From: Smallanthus sonchifolius | Lineage: Eukaryota; Streptophyta; Magnoliopsida; Asterales; Asteraceae | Reading direction: 5' to 3' | DNA length: 64,000 bases | Assembly (NCBI GenBank): GCA_023525975.1 | Contig: CM042023.1 | Location: 17,285,501-17,349,500, forward strand | Position numbers and translations under genes: made by a program | Shown here: positions 32,809-44,605 of the stretch, one piece after another | How positions within the stretch are numbered: the stretch's first letter is position 1 | How the letters are laid out: every line of letters starts with the position of its first letter | Notes under the pieces: generated by a model | Told to the model about the DNA's origin: nothing | Databases searched by the model: none | The model's input: only the letters and a program-made list of their open reading frames with translations

Positions 32809-35517
32809 TTAGTTCCTTTTTACAAACCTTCCCTGCAAATTAAAACAAGAAATGTCAAATAATATTAAAACAGTACAAATAACATAAAGAGTTAAGTACC
32901 CAGATGGTGTCTATGCTATTTCCAAATTTTAGATTTGTTCTGTAAGTTTAAGAAATCACACTAACATTCCTAAATTATAGATAAGCGTAACATGTTTGAT
33001 CACTGGAGTGGACGACAATTAACTTTTATGTTCAATATTTAGAAAAATGACCAAAATACCCCTAGATTAAAAAATAAAAATATAGAAATTAAGTTTATAC
33101 CCCTGGTTCTCAGGTGGCACAACCATTTTTTAAACCTATTTTTTAATCTAGGGGTATTTTAGTCATTATCCAAATATTTAACAGAAAAAAGTTAACTGTC
33201 ATCCACTTTAGGGACGAAACATGTTACGTTTATGCATAATTTGGGACTGACACTGACACTGACAGTGTTTTTTCAACTTAGGGATCAAATCCAAAATTTA
33301 AACATACCACATAGACTATCCATGTAGTTAACTCTAACATAAACTTGTCAACAACATCTTAAAATAACAACCATACCCAACAAAATCTTAAAATATATTG
33401 TAAGACTGACATATTACCTTAATACGAGGGCGTTTCTCGGCATTGAGCTTTCTTACTTCATAGCGAATGGTTTTAGCAAATAGACGGTTACGTCTTTTCT
33501 CCTTATATCTTTGTACACTTGCTTCTCTATTATGAATCATAACACTCGACTCACCCACTTGCAATGCATCATCTCCTTTGCTTACGCCATTGTTTTCTGT
33601 ATGTGTCATTTCAGGAACGATCCACGATCCTCCATTGCCAACATTGTCTTGCTCATCATGTCTTGTGCCCTACCCATTTTATAACACAATGAGAAACACA
33701 TATTAGATGCTTTTAAAACCCAAAAATATGTTTCTTCTTAAAAGTTTACAAATATGGTAACTACCAATTTAATTTTCCAAACTTTGGGGGTGCAATATGG
33801 ATAGAGTGAAAAGTTGTGGGTGTAAATTTCAACAAATGTAACTTTTTTGGAAGTTGTACCGTACAAGTTTATTAAAGCATTAAAGTGCAAAGAGTAGTGT
33901 GTCAGAGACCCAGGCTAGAGGTCATCAATAGCAGCAGGCCCATACTGTACATATATATATATTAAATTAAAATGTTGGTGGTCAATAATCTTACACACCA
34001 AAAAGTGAAATAAAAAGGTCTATCAATGGTGCCACAAAGTAGGCCCACCCATTAAAGCGTAATAGCGATTACCCTCGTGGCAATTATAACTTATACCCAT
34101 GAAAGAAAAGTCTTAAATTATATTTTAAAACATATTTAAATCTAAAGAAAATAGGAGATTAAACATTTTAACTAATTATTTAGACATTGACTTTTTTTCT
34201 AAATTATTAATTTGATCGGTATAGAAAAACCAATTACAACAAGACACATTAATTAGAAGGAAATCCAATCACAAACGGACACGTCATGTTAAGTGGCGTA
34301 AAAGCGGTACTACTTCTAGTTCAATTGCCGCAAAAGTGATAGTATTTTTACGACAATATTAGTTCAATATATTTTACACGAAAAATATTTGTGTCTCGAA
34401 TTGTTTTAGTTTCCTTTTATCAAAGGATTTATAAATTGATAAAATTTTAAGAAAAGTTAATGATCATTTTGATAATCTATAATAAATATAATTATTATCT
34501 TGATTTTTTCTTAAATCAAAGCTATAAAATTCAATAATAATTATGATCATTTACTAAGATATATTAATAATATAAACCTTTCACTACCTTTAGGTACCAT
34601 TTTTGCTAAATTATCTCATATGACATGTAAATTAAGCAAAGGAAGAGGTGATCTCACATTAACAAAAGAGGGAAAAAAGAAGTCATCATCTTGGAGATCG
34701 GGTACGGTTTGTGGTTGTGGAGCATCCATACCCGAACTACCATGAATGTAAAGCGGACCCTTGTTGACCCAAGACTTCATAATCTTCTCATAGTCAAGCT
34801 TTAACACCAATTTGCTCCGATGATGATTATTATGCTGATGATAACATGATGTTGTTGATGATGAAGATGATGACATCCCTCTAATCTCCTTCCTCTCAAC
34901 AACCTCGGAGTAACAAACCCACTTCTCATTATCATTCCGCTCCGTTTTATTCCTCCTCATCGCTGTTAAATATATATTTTTTTTAAGTAGATAAGATTTA
35001 TTATAATTATTATAAATAGTTCTGTCCAGACAAAGTTAGAATTTGTTATTTATTATAATTATTTTTTATTATATTTGAGTTATGATTACATAATTATCAA
35101 CAATTTATTTATATAAATAGTTAATATACCTGTCCGGACAAGCTCCACCTCCTCGTCAGCGTAATTCACCGACGACGGGGACGGGTTGTTTGTGTTTCCA
35201 TCATCGTCGTCGGATCGTAGGATGCCGGTGAGAGTCGTGGCGGCTTTGTCCACGTCATCACAAGATGAGAATATGCAAGCCATGTTGTGTTCTTCATCTA
35301 GTTTATATTGTTCCACTAGATTCTCCGGGTGTAGTGGGAAAAGGTTGATGAGTTGTTTCTGGTCGGTGGTTGTAGGCATCGGCGGTGGTGGTGGAGGGGT
35401 GGTGGCGGTGAGCTGAAGACGGAGGCTTAGGAATTTGGGTTTACGGAGTTTAGTTCGGGTCTTACGAGATGGTTTGAGGGCGAGTGTGGATTTGGATTTG
35501 GATTGTTTGGTGATCAT
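32809..35517 (-). CDS. CCT-domain protein (CIA2/CCT-motif family)
   Basis: Four exons on the minus strand: 35130-35517, 34658-34962, 33418-33669, 32809-32832, giving 322 residues. The CCT domain begins REASVQRYKEKRRNRLFAKT at residue 279 and runs to NAEKRPRIK at the end of exon 3. It is completed by GRFVKRN from an 8-codon last exon (including stop). Upstream, LKLDYEKIMKSWVNKGPLYI in exon 2 is the conserved plant CCT-motif-family block. The N-terminus is basic and may be a nuclear or organelle targeting region. CCT proteins act in the nucleus in transcription. The short last exon is easy to miss but restores the invariant G-R-F-V-K-R. A Mutator-type MITE fills most of intron 3. Confidence 0.92.
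32889..33334. mobile_element. Mutator-type long-hairpin MITE in intron 3 of the CCT gene
   Basis: 446 bp with a perfect 9-bp target duplication, TAACATAAA (32880-32888 and 33335-33343), typical of MULEs. The ends are gagttaagtacc on the left and ggtacttaactc-like (gtagttaactc) on the right. Almost the whole element is two inverted arms of about 200 bp, including accaaaatacccctagatt and its complement, so its RNA would form a long hairpin. No transposase. Confidence 0.9.
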
Positions 35518-36613
35518 GTTGGAAAATAAGATTGGAAATTGGAAGAGCAGAGGATATTGTAGTCAACAGTGTGGTTTTTTGTATGGATCGAAGAAGGGGT
35601 GAGGTGGGATGATATGATTGGAGGAGGTTTGGATATTTAGTAGATTTCGTTTGGATGCTATAGATAAGAATAGATGAGGGGTTCGCTTTTATTGTTATTA
35701 TGGCCTTTTGGACCCTTTTCCTCATGGCTCGCACGTGATAACAGTAAAACTTTTGTACAAATCAATTATTAGATGTAGTCGGTTGTGTTACGTATTTTTT
35801 AACGGTAAATGTTACTCTTACTTTACTTAAATCAATAATTGTAAACTGGTTTATTATTCAGGTTTGCACCTAATACATCCTATCTAAGTTTGGTTTGTTT
35901 AATAAATATGTAAATTATGTATATGATTTTTATTTGTTAACGTTAGTGATCACCTTCTCCTGCTACATTCTATTATATCTGCAAGGGTAAACAACAAAGA
36001 AGAGTAATAAAATATACAATTTGTAGTCATTGTGAATTATGATGGTGCCTAGACGTCGTATATCAACTTATGACCAACAAGAAGTACATTGCGTTATTGT
36101 TGTTTTGAATGTTTCTTACATTTAATAAGATAACATCAACAATATGGTAGAGTTTAATTTGTCCCGGTTAGATGTGGCAGTTTCAACCTGATTGCCTTCC
36201 TTGATTTTTTTGTAATTTATCTCTCAGGTGGATAAAATTTCAAAACTTAGCTACAATGGAAACGCATAAAGTTTATTCAAAGTGTTTTCAAAAGCTTACA
36301 ACCTCTTATATTATCGTGTTAAAAACCCACATTATTGTTTGAACAAAATAGTTTTTATGATCTTATTTAGTACTTTAGTTGTTTATAAAACCTAAAAAAG
36401 ACCGGTTTGAATCTTTATCAAATCCACCACACTCATTTTAACAATATAGTTTCCATTTGGAGGAATTCACCATTTATTGAAAAAAAGGACCACTGCTAGT
36501 GGCAGTGTTGGAGCCAAGTTAAGTCAAGGGGTCAAAATGGGTTCGCCTAAAATACGCAAGTCGAACCCATATGATCTAATTTATTATTATAGCAAATAAA
36601 AAATTACGTAATT
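35518..36613. other. 5' flank of the CCT gene and intergenic DNA
   Basis: Contains the promoter of the minus-strand CCT gene. Near 36500 the phrase ggcagtgttggagccaag resembles an hAT terminus, but no partner end was found. Confidence 0.4.
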
Positions 36614-36933
36614 TAAGTATTACCCAAATTTCAGTATATGTCCTTTACCTAAGGAAATTACAATGCATGTCATTTATGTTTAAAAAAGCTTGCATGTTAC
36701 GTCATTTGGCATAACGACCGTTGAATTTTACCGTTAAGTCTGGTCACGTGCCTTACATGTGGGGGCGTTTTGGTCTTTTTACCCACAAAAATAAATTTAA
36801 AACCCTAAATTTGTAAAAGTCCCACCCTTTCTCAGAGACAGACCATCATATAAATAAATTACAAGAATAATCATTTTATGCGTGAAAGAATAAAAAATTT
36901 GGATACACCACATGTCTATTAGTGTACTTAACT
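36614..36933. mobile_element. Degenerate relative of the Mutator-type MITE
   Basis: The right end read inward is gagttaagtacactaatag, close to the terminus of the element at 32889. The inside has the same style of sequence (gttaagtctggtcacgtg, gggggcgttttggtc). The left end is eroded and no target duplication could be matched. Confidence 0.4.
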
Positions 36934-37056
36934 CTATTATAAAAATAAAAGAAGCAAAATTAAACAAAAGGATAAAATATGACTCACATGGTAAAATGTT
37001 TCCTTAAACAAATTTCACACCTAAGCAAATGAGAAAAAAATGGAATTGTCATTAGG

Positions 37057-38034
37057 CCATTCGGTATAGTGCCTTGGTTCCGTCAACGTGTTAACGCGAT
37101 AGGTCGGGTTGGCTTCACCTCCATTCAAAAGTGTACGGCCGCAATTCGTCAAATGGCGTATGGTACTGCTAGTGATTCGTTTGTCGATTACTTGAAGATG
37201 TCAGAACGAACGATCATGTCATGTATTTACAAGTTTTCTAAAGCTATAATTTTATTGTACGGTAAGAGATATTTATGTAAACCGTCGGTTAGCGACATTC
37301 AACAGTTATATGCTTTTCATGAAGCTAAACACGGATTTGTCGGGATGCTCGGTAGCATCGATTGCACGCATTGGGATTGGAAAAAATGCCCCAATGCGTT
37401 TCAAGGTCAGTTTGCGTGCGGCGATCATCCTCGACCAAGTATTATGCTTGAAGCTGTGGCTTCAAATGATCTATGGTTTTGGCATGCATTCTTTGGCGTT
37501 GCCGGTGCGAACAATGACATTAATGTTCTTAATCAATCACATATATTCGACGATATAATCAACGGAACCGCACCAGACTCATCGTTTGAACTTAGAGGAT
37601 CGCATTACAAGCGTGGGTATTATCTAGCCGATGGAATATATCCGGAATATGCAACAATTATCAAGTCTCTTACGTGTCCGGAATGTATTAAACGTAATAA
37701 TTATAAAAAAGGCTCATGAGGCGGCAAAAAAAGATATTTAACAAGCGTTCGGTTATTAAAGAATAAGTGACATGTAATAGAACGGCCGGCTCGATCTTGA
37801 TCTCAAATCAAAATCCGGAACATTATGTATGCTTGTGTGATTTTGCATAATATGATTTTAGAGTATCAAGGAGCGACAATTTGTCAATACAACCCAAATG
37901 ATGAGGAGGTTACGAACGAAGAAATTGATGAAGATCAAAAGCGAGTAAACCGTCAAGAAATACGCAATCGAGAAATTCATAACGCACTAAAGGCGGACTT
38001 GATTGAGTATGTTTACGAAAAATCAAATAAATAG
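37057..38034 (+). pseudogene. PIF/Harbinger transposase, inactivated
   Basis: 217 codons open from about 37069, then frameshift and stops, with the C-terminal part resuming at 37825-38034. Plant Harbinger (DUF-type HARBI1-like) transposase blocks: VNAIGRVGFTSIQKCTAA, GMLGSIDCTHWDWKKCP with the first catalytic Asp, and FFGVAGANNDINVLNQS with the second. The third catalytic residue, expected in a D-I/V-E-R-A-F-G-V motif, falls where the frame reads gatatttaacaagcg, a stop in place of Glu. The N-terminal region is missing. Dead copy. Confidence 0.9.
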
Positions 38035-38340
38035 TAATGTAATTTTTATTTTAGTAATGTAATTTTTTTTAGTAATGTAATTTTTTTTAATTATTAATGA
38101 AATATTATTTATTATGTTTTATTTTATTTTTATTAATAAAATATTATGTTTTTATTTTATTTAAATGAAAATTAAAAAATAAGCATTTAATTATCACACC
38201 ACCACAATCACACGGGTATACCCCTTGTCAAGTGATGGGTGGTGTGATAATGAGGGTGGTGATGTGGCGTCATGTGACGTGCACTTTATTATCATACCAC
38301 ACCACACCACACCACAATCACACGGGTATACCCCTTGCTC
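37057..38340 (+). mobile_element. PIF/Harbinger element, left end missing
   Basis: Includes the transposase relic and the right terminus cacacgggtataccccttgctc ending at 38340, followed by TTA (38341-38343). The last 20 bases read inward are gagcaaggggtatacccgtg. A second copy of this terminal sequence lies at 38191-38227, so the right end is duplicated. No matching left terminus was found. Confidence 0.75.
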
Positions 38341-38506
38341 TTAAAACTATATTAATCGGATTTTAAATTGCATTAAGCGCTTTAATATGCAATTTAATTG
38401 TGTTTTAACCGGAGCATGAGTTTGATTATGTCCAATAGTAGTGAGCCCAACGAGGTCCTCCATTAGTGCTTGGCCCAGCAGAAAATAAATGAGAGACACT
38501 GGACGG

Positions 38507-39190
38507 TAGTGGTGCACAAATCGGTTTTTTAACCCAAACCGGTTTAACCCGACCCGAACCGGTTTGGTCAACGAAAAGTCAAAACCGGTTTGGACCCAAA
38601 CCAGTTCGGGTTAAACCGGTTTTGGTAATGGAAATATGTAAACCGGTCAAACCGGTTCGGGTAGGTTTTAAACCGGTTTGCCCTTTAAACCGGTTTAAAC
38701 CGGTTTTTATAAAAAAAAATATTATATTTTTAATATTCGATTTAATTAAATAAAATTAAATCGGAGGTATTTATAATTACTATGTTTTTTAAAATTCATT
38801 TAATAAAAGCTATTTAATAAATCGGAGGTATTTATAAAAAAATTTAACTAAAATGCTGTTTAATAAATGCGATTTAATGCAATTTAATAAATGCTATTTA
38901 ATGCTATTAAATAAATGCTATTTTAATAAATGCTATTTAATCCTTTCAAACATACAATCAAGAATCAAAATTAACTAAAATCAATTTTTGAATATAAAAA
39001 AAAACCGGTTTATCAAACCGGGTCACACGAACCGGTCCCCAACCCGGTCTCTTCCAAAAAGCTTCAAACCGGTTTCAAACCGCCGGTTTTATGCCAACCC
39101 GAACCGGTTTGGTCCAAACCGGTTTAACCCAAACCGGTTTGCCGGTTTGGACCGGGTTAAAAAAAAAACCGGTTTTTTTGTGCACCTCTA
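38507..39190. mobile_element. Ac-like hAT non-autonomous element rich in AACCGGTT
   Basis: 684 bp with a perfect 8-bp target duplication CTGGACGG (38499-38506 and 39191-39198). The ends tagtggtgcacaaa and, inward from the right, tagaggtgcacaaa are of Ac/hAT type. The outer about 200 bp on each side are packed with aaaccggttt-type palindromes, probably transposase-binding repeats by analogy with the subterminal repeats of Ac. The AT-rich centre has no transposase. Confidence 0.9.
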
Positions 39191-39780
39191 CTGGACGGTC
39201 CAATCACTTTTAAAAGTAACCTGCCATCGTTTATTAGGATTTAGGGCAAATAGATGGATTTGTTGCAAGAAGTTACAGGAATCAAGCAAAGAGGATGTGA
39301 AATGTCTTAATGAACACAGGAAATGTATGCCAGTATTATATATGTGTATTAAGTTTGTGTGTGTCTAAGTATATACAGAGAGTGGGCCAGTGGGGTAAGT
39401 TAACTTACAGAGTGGTTTTAACGTAGCAAGAATACAAAGCTACCAGGACGCGGCACGTATCATTGAGGCGGGGTAAATTCATCCTTGCCATAATTAAGAA
39501 TAAATATTACATAATCACACATAAATTACGCACACTATATATTACGTAACCATGTATGATTAAACACATACTCATATTAAATAACATATTATCATTCTAC
39601 TTAAACACAAGTGAAAAATTCAACCCCCCAACTTTGTGAAATAGCAAAAATCACCCATCAACTTTATAAAATTTCATTTTAACCCTCTCAAGTTTTAAAG
39701 TTTCAAATTTACCCCCTGTAGTATATGTAATCTGATTTTTTCTTAATAATTTTGGTTTGTTTGTTTGTCGTATTCAAAAT
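39191..39780. other. Intergenic DNA
   Basis: No gene recognised. Around 39610-39720 a repeat-like stretch (caaccccccaactttgtgaaa, aactttataaaatttc) resembles other dispersed non-coding repeats. Confidence 0.45.
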
Positions 39781-40124
39781 AGAGTATTTTTAGGTATCGC
39801 GGGTTATTTGACAGTGACGCGCTGGTACCGTGAAGAATGAGACCGACACCGACTGAAAAACATCGGTACCGTTATGTAACTGTCTTTTATTTATGTTTTA
39901 ATCTCCACAACCGAGTAGCCGTAACTTCATACGTTTCTTATGTATTTAAGTACGGGTTTTTTTTTGTACTTAGTCACGTTAATGTCACCGCCTCAACAGT
40001 TACCGCCTCCCGTCGTGGAGCGCGGGGCAAAATTTATTCAACCACGTTTCTTTTTGTGTTTAGTCACGTTAGTGTCACCGCCTTAACCGTCCCACACCGG
40101 AGCACGGGGCAAAATTTGTAGTTT
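39781..40124 (+). mobile_element. Helitron-like relic
   Basis: Carries two tandem copies of a 3'-end-like block, each with tagtcacgttaatgtcaccgcc and gcggggcaaaattt (about 39968-40036 and 40056-40116). The second ends cacggggcaaaatttgtag before T. This looks like a Helitron terminus with GTAG in place of CTAG. No clear 5' end. Confidence 0.4.
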
Positions 40125-40373
40125 AAATAAATACGCAACCATGTATAGCTAATTATGCACACATATTACTTAGCTTATGTAAATAGTTACGTAACATATA
40201 TAATAATTACGCAACCAATGTTAATAACTAGTTTTATATCTGTCCTAGTCCGGGTTATTCCAAAATAATATAACTGAACTTAACCAAAATATTCACCCTA
40301 AAAACTTACTAAATGACTGGAAATTACCACACATACGTGGGAAGTACTCCTTGATCATTACAATACTTGTATG

Positions 40374-41972
40374 CTTCTACCAATCCTTTTCATTTGAAAC
40401 CTTGGCACAGATCTAAGCTACGAATCTCTGATAGAGATTGAAAGCAACAAGATGATTTTGATTCTTGTTTTTTAACCGTTTTGGGAATGGAAACGGAATA
40501 CCCTTTTGGTCCTCCACGAAAAACACCTTCCTTTTTTGAACCTATTTTGAAAGATATAGACTATAAAGTCGAAATCAGAAAATTCAATTTTAGAGTTCGA
40601 AGAGCTTTAAAAAAAATTTAAAAAAAGGAGCAAAAGCATTTTTATTTGTAAAACAAATACTAAAAAAACTTTTAAAAGGAAAGACAATTTCATAATTTAT
40701 ACCGAGAGAAATATATGAATCAAATGAAACTGAAATAGAAAAGGATTCTATAATCAACAATCATATAATTCATTAATCACTTAGTCAAAATCGATCTACA
40801 TGTTTGACAAATTATTCACTGGCAGAAGAAGAAATGAAACATATAATTGATAGAAGAAACACAATCAGAAATCAAATAGAAATAATGAAAAAAAAATTAA
40901 AAAAAAGTAACGCCAGGAAGAAAAAAAATAAAAAGAATAATGGAGAATCACCCCCAAAAATTTGGAAAATATTAAAAATAAAAAACATTGAATTAATAAT
41001 TCAATTTTTCATTGAAAAAACATACATGGATATCTTTCTATGTATCATTAATATGCGTAGAATCGCTCTACAACTTTTTATGGAATCAACAAAAAAAATT
41101 ATTGAGAAATACATTGACAATAACGAAACAAATCAAGAAAAGATTAATAAAACAAAACAAAATAAAATTGACTTTATTTCGACTATGACTACAAAAAAGG
41201 CTTTTGACAATCTTAGAAATAGTAAGCGGAAGTCACATATTTTTTTTGATTTATATTACTTGTCACAAAAAATATGTATTTTTAAAATGATCACAAACCT
41301 CAGTTATTAACTTCAATAAATTAAGATCTATTCTTCAGTATAATGGACCATCTTTTTTTCTTAAAAATGAAATAAAGGATTTTTTTTAAGGCAAGAAATA
41401 TTTGATTCCGAAGTAAGACATTAGAAACTTCCAAATTATGGAACGAAACCATGTAAAAACTGGTTAAGAGGTCATTATCAATACGATTTATCTCATATTA
41501 CATGGTCTAGATTAGTCCCACAAAAATGACGAAATGGAAAAAACCAATGCCAGCCGTCTCAAAATAAAGATCTAAAGAAATGGTATTCCTATGAAAAAGA
41601 CCAATTATTTGATTATAAAAAAAAACAAAAATCGAAAGTCTATTTATTACCAAATAAAGAAGAGAATTTAAAAAAAATATAAATATGATCGTTTATCATA
41701 TAAATATATTCATTCTGAAACTAAGAAGAAGTCCTATATTTATAGATCATCATTAGAAACAAATAAGAAGCAAGAAAATTCCACCAGAAATAAAGAAAAA
41801 ATTGTTAACATACTCAAAAATATTCCTATCAAGAATTATTTAGGAAAAAGTGATATTATATATATGGAAAAAAAAGACAGATGAAAATATTTGGGTTGGA
41901 AATTGAATACAAATATTCAGGTTGAACCTAATAAGGACCAAATCCAAATAAAGGATAAAATTCATAATAATG
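40374..41972 (+). pseudogene. ycf1: ycf1 (TIC214) fragment, first part
   Basis: Decayed copy of the C-terminal half of plastid Ycf1/Tic214, a large inner-envelope translocon protein. Recognisable text: ISDRDWKQQDDFDSCFLTV near 40430, FFEPIFKDIDYKVEIRKFNF near 40540, and an open stretch at 40804-41310 with EEEMKHIIDRRNTIRNQIE and STKKIIEKYIDNNETNQEK. Several stops lie between. It is cut at 41972 by the solo LTR and continues at 44606. Confidence 0.88.
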
Positions 41973-43059
41973 TGTAACGAACTAACTTTTGTGTTTTCCA
42001 TATAATATATTAATTATATTATGGGGGTGTTTTTTTAAATAATTGACAGTTGGATGTTTATTGTAAAACAAGGGGTTTATACTAGTTTTAACTAGTTTTG
42101 ATGCAAGGAGTCAATAATAGAAGTTCAAGGGGTTGTGTGTAACATTTTATAAAAAAAATTGTGTCTGATATGGGGAGGAGGAAACCACGAGACACACACT
42201 CTTGTGTGTGTGTTTGTGCCGTGAGAAACAAAGAAGATGAGAGGGGGATTGATCAAGAAATCTAGAAATCCAAGGTGCAATCTGTTGGAATTAAAATGTT
42301 TATCTTCTCTCAAAGCATCAAGTAAGTGTCATCATCTTCTTTGAACCTCCATGATTAGAGTTCTTGGTGTTCTTGATTAGAAAACCCAAATTGGGTTAAT
42401 TAGGTTAATTGGTGTGGTGATTATGGTTAAAAGTTGTTTATAAACCTTAATCTAGTATCATTAATGTTGGAGAATCATGTTTTACATGATTTTGATACCT
42501 AATTTCATGTTTGAAAAATTAGGGTTCTTGAGATGTAATTGGGGGTTTTTGAAATTGAGGTTGTTTGGATGGTAATTGGGGGTTGGCAAGTGTTTATGGT
42601 ATTATATAAGCACATTTTCAAGTAGAAAACCCAATTGAGTTGGTGAATTATAAATTGGATGAAATTGTGAAAATTGGGTGAAATCCTTAAACGGGTCAAA
42701 ATGGGTGAATTTGGTTTATAATGGTTGAAAGCTTCTGTGGAGCTTAATGAACCAAGGTTAGACGATAGTAAAGATCATAAGATCTTGGGAGGGTGTTAAA
42801 CTCCAGTTTATGTATCATTTGGGGTAATTTAGATTACTAAAACATGTGAAAATGTTTAGATGATCAAGGTGTCAAAGATGTTAGCTTTGATGAACGATTG
42901 GAATCTTCATTGGCAAAGGTAAGTAAAGGTAAGTGCTTTGCACTTACTTAGTATTAGATAAGTAGTTTGCGTAAGTATTATGCGTGGTATGTTATTTACA
43001 TGTTATTATATGTTTGAATCAATGTGGATATTTAGTGAAACTAAGCCATGGATGTGTGG

Positions 43060-43560
43060 CAATTTGGCAATTGGTCAAAGTAAAAGTGTGAATGTGGTAG
43101 GATTATTGTAAATTGACTTAGTATGTTATAAGTCAAACCAATTATGGATAAATGGTGAAATTGATGTAAATTGATTTAGTGTGGTATAAGTCAAACCATT
43201 GTGGATAATGGTGAAATTGGTGTAAATTGACCTAAGTGGTACAGGGTCAAACTATAATGGTGAAATTGGTGTGATTAAACTATGTGGTTCATAGTCAAAC
43301 TTGAATGTGCAAATGTGGTAAATATGTGTAATTAGACTATGTGATTAATAGTCAAACTTGAATGTGCAAATGTTCTAAATAGGTGTAATTACACTATGTG
43401 GTTAATAGTCAAACTTGTTTGTGCAAATGTGGTAAATAGATGTAAATTAACTTATGTGATTATTGGTCAAACTAATGGGTGATATGTGGTTAAATGGTGT
43501 AAATGACTCAATGTGGTCAAGAATCAACTAAAATGCATAATGTGGTGACATTAGACTAAA
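43060..43560. repeat. Tandem repeat of about 57 bp in the solo LTR
   Basis: Eight or so diverged units with a shared core like tgtgcaaatgtggtaaata and gtgtaattagactatgtggt then atagtcaaact. The three units from about 43270 to 43440 are the best conserved. Confidence 0.75.
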
Positions 43561-43619
43561 ATTAACTTATGTGGTGAAAGTCGACCCGTTAGTGTAAACT
43601 TGACAAATTGGTTGAATAA

Positions 43620-43823
43620 CATGAAGTGTGGATACTTCATGGAGGAGTTAAGTGAAGTTTTATACTTCACGGTTAGAAGTGAGGTCATATGCCTCACGAG
43701 TGGAAGTGAAGCGAAAGGGCTTCATTGATGGCATGAAGTTATGTGCTTCATGAGGAGACATGGAGTCAAATACTCCATGTGAGAAACCGAGAGGTGGATC
43801 TCTCATAGACATGTGGATATGTC
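43620..43823. repeat. Array of eight small perfect hairpins
   Basis: Eight successive inverted repeats with different stems: 43620-43641 (8-bp stem), 43652-43670 (7), 43679-43697 (6-7), 43707-43724 (6), 43732-43752 (7), 43758-43780 (9), 43789-43804 (5), 43808-43823 (5). Loops are 5-7 nt. Three of them (1, 7 and 8) have the identical loop gtggat. The stems vary (catgaagt, gtgaagt, gtgagg, tgaagc, acatggagt, gagag, gacat) while pairing is kept, which suggests selection or a structure-copying process. The function is unknown. Confidence 0.85.
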
Positions 43824-44605
43824 AAAATGTATGAATGGTAAAACACTAGACTTGTATGGTTTGTTATGTGTTTAAAGTTGTAGGTTATTATGTAACTAAA
43901 CTAACGAATCGATAGAACTTGTGTTAAACTCTTAATGAACGAAAACGAGTAGTGGTACTCGGGTTTGGGGGTGGATTATTAACCAATTCATGTTGGTATA
44001 TGTGGGTGATCATTTAAGTAGTTTAAACATGAGTTTATGATGGTTAATAGCCTAAATATGCAAATGGGTCAGTCGACGGGGGGTTGCATAGGCTGAAAAT
44101 CAAGTTTTGTGTTTGACCTGCTGTTAGCACCACATACGCCCGGGCAGCGCCTCATACTCCCGGAGCATATGGTACGCCCAAAACAGTCTGGTAGATGCTG
44201 GGAATTTCGGGTTTTCGGGGTTTTGGCATATCGTTGTTGTAGGGACTTGTGGGAGGTTCCTATGGCTACTTATCTTTACTAACCATGTTCAAATTGATGT
44301 TTTGAATGTAGGAAAAGCTCCGGGGTGATCTCGGGTCTCGCATCATGTGGATTGGATTCTCGTGGTCATGTTTTGTAATTGATTTTTGTATCTATTCTCG
44401 TATTGAGTCTTTACAAACTATTTGGGATTATCACAAGTTGTGGATAACTTGTTGGTGACCTTTGTTTAAACTAATTTGTTAAAATCATGTTATTTTAATT
44501 CGTGTTTGTAAATCTTAACTTGTGGATACGTTATATTTTGTCTCGGACCTAACTTCCGCGTTGTTTTAAAAAGGTTTAAATTGGGTTGGATTTTTAGGTG
44601 TTACA

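Larger units (their letters stand above)
41973..44605. mobile_element. Solo LTR, 2,633 bp, inside the plastid-derived ycf1
   Basis: Begins TGTAACGAACTAAC and ends TTTTTAGGTGTTACA with a perfect 5-bp target duplication TAATG (41968-41972 and 44606-44610). No internal domain, primer site or partner repeat. Removing it with one TAATG rejoins ycf1, so it inserted after the plastid DNA had entered the nucleus. It holds a 57-bp tandem repeat and an array of eight small hairpins. Confidence 0.9.

Noticed and set aside
36500..36540. hAT terminus (ggcagtgttggagccaag)
   Set aside because: No partner end or target duplication could be found.
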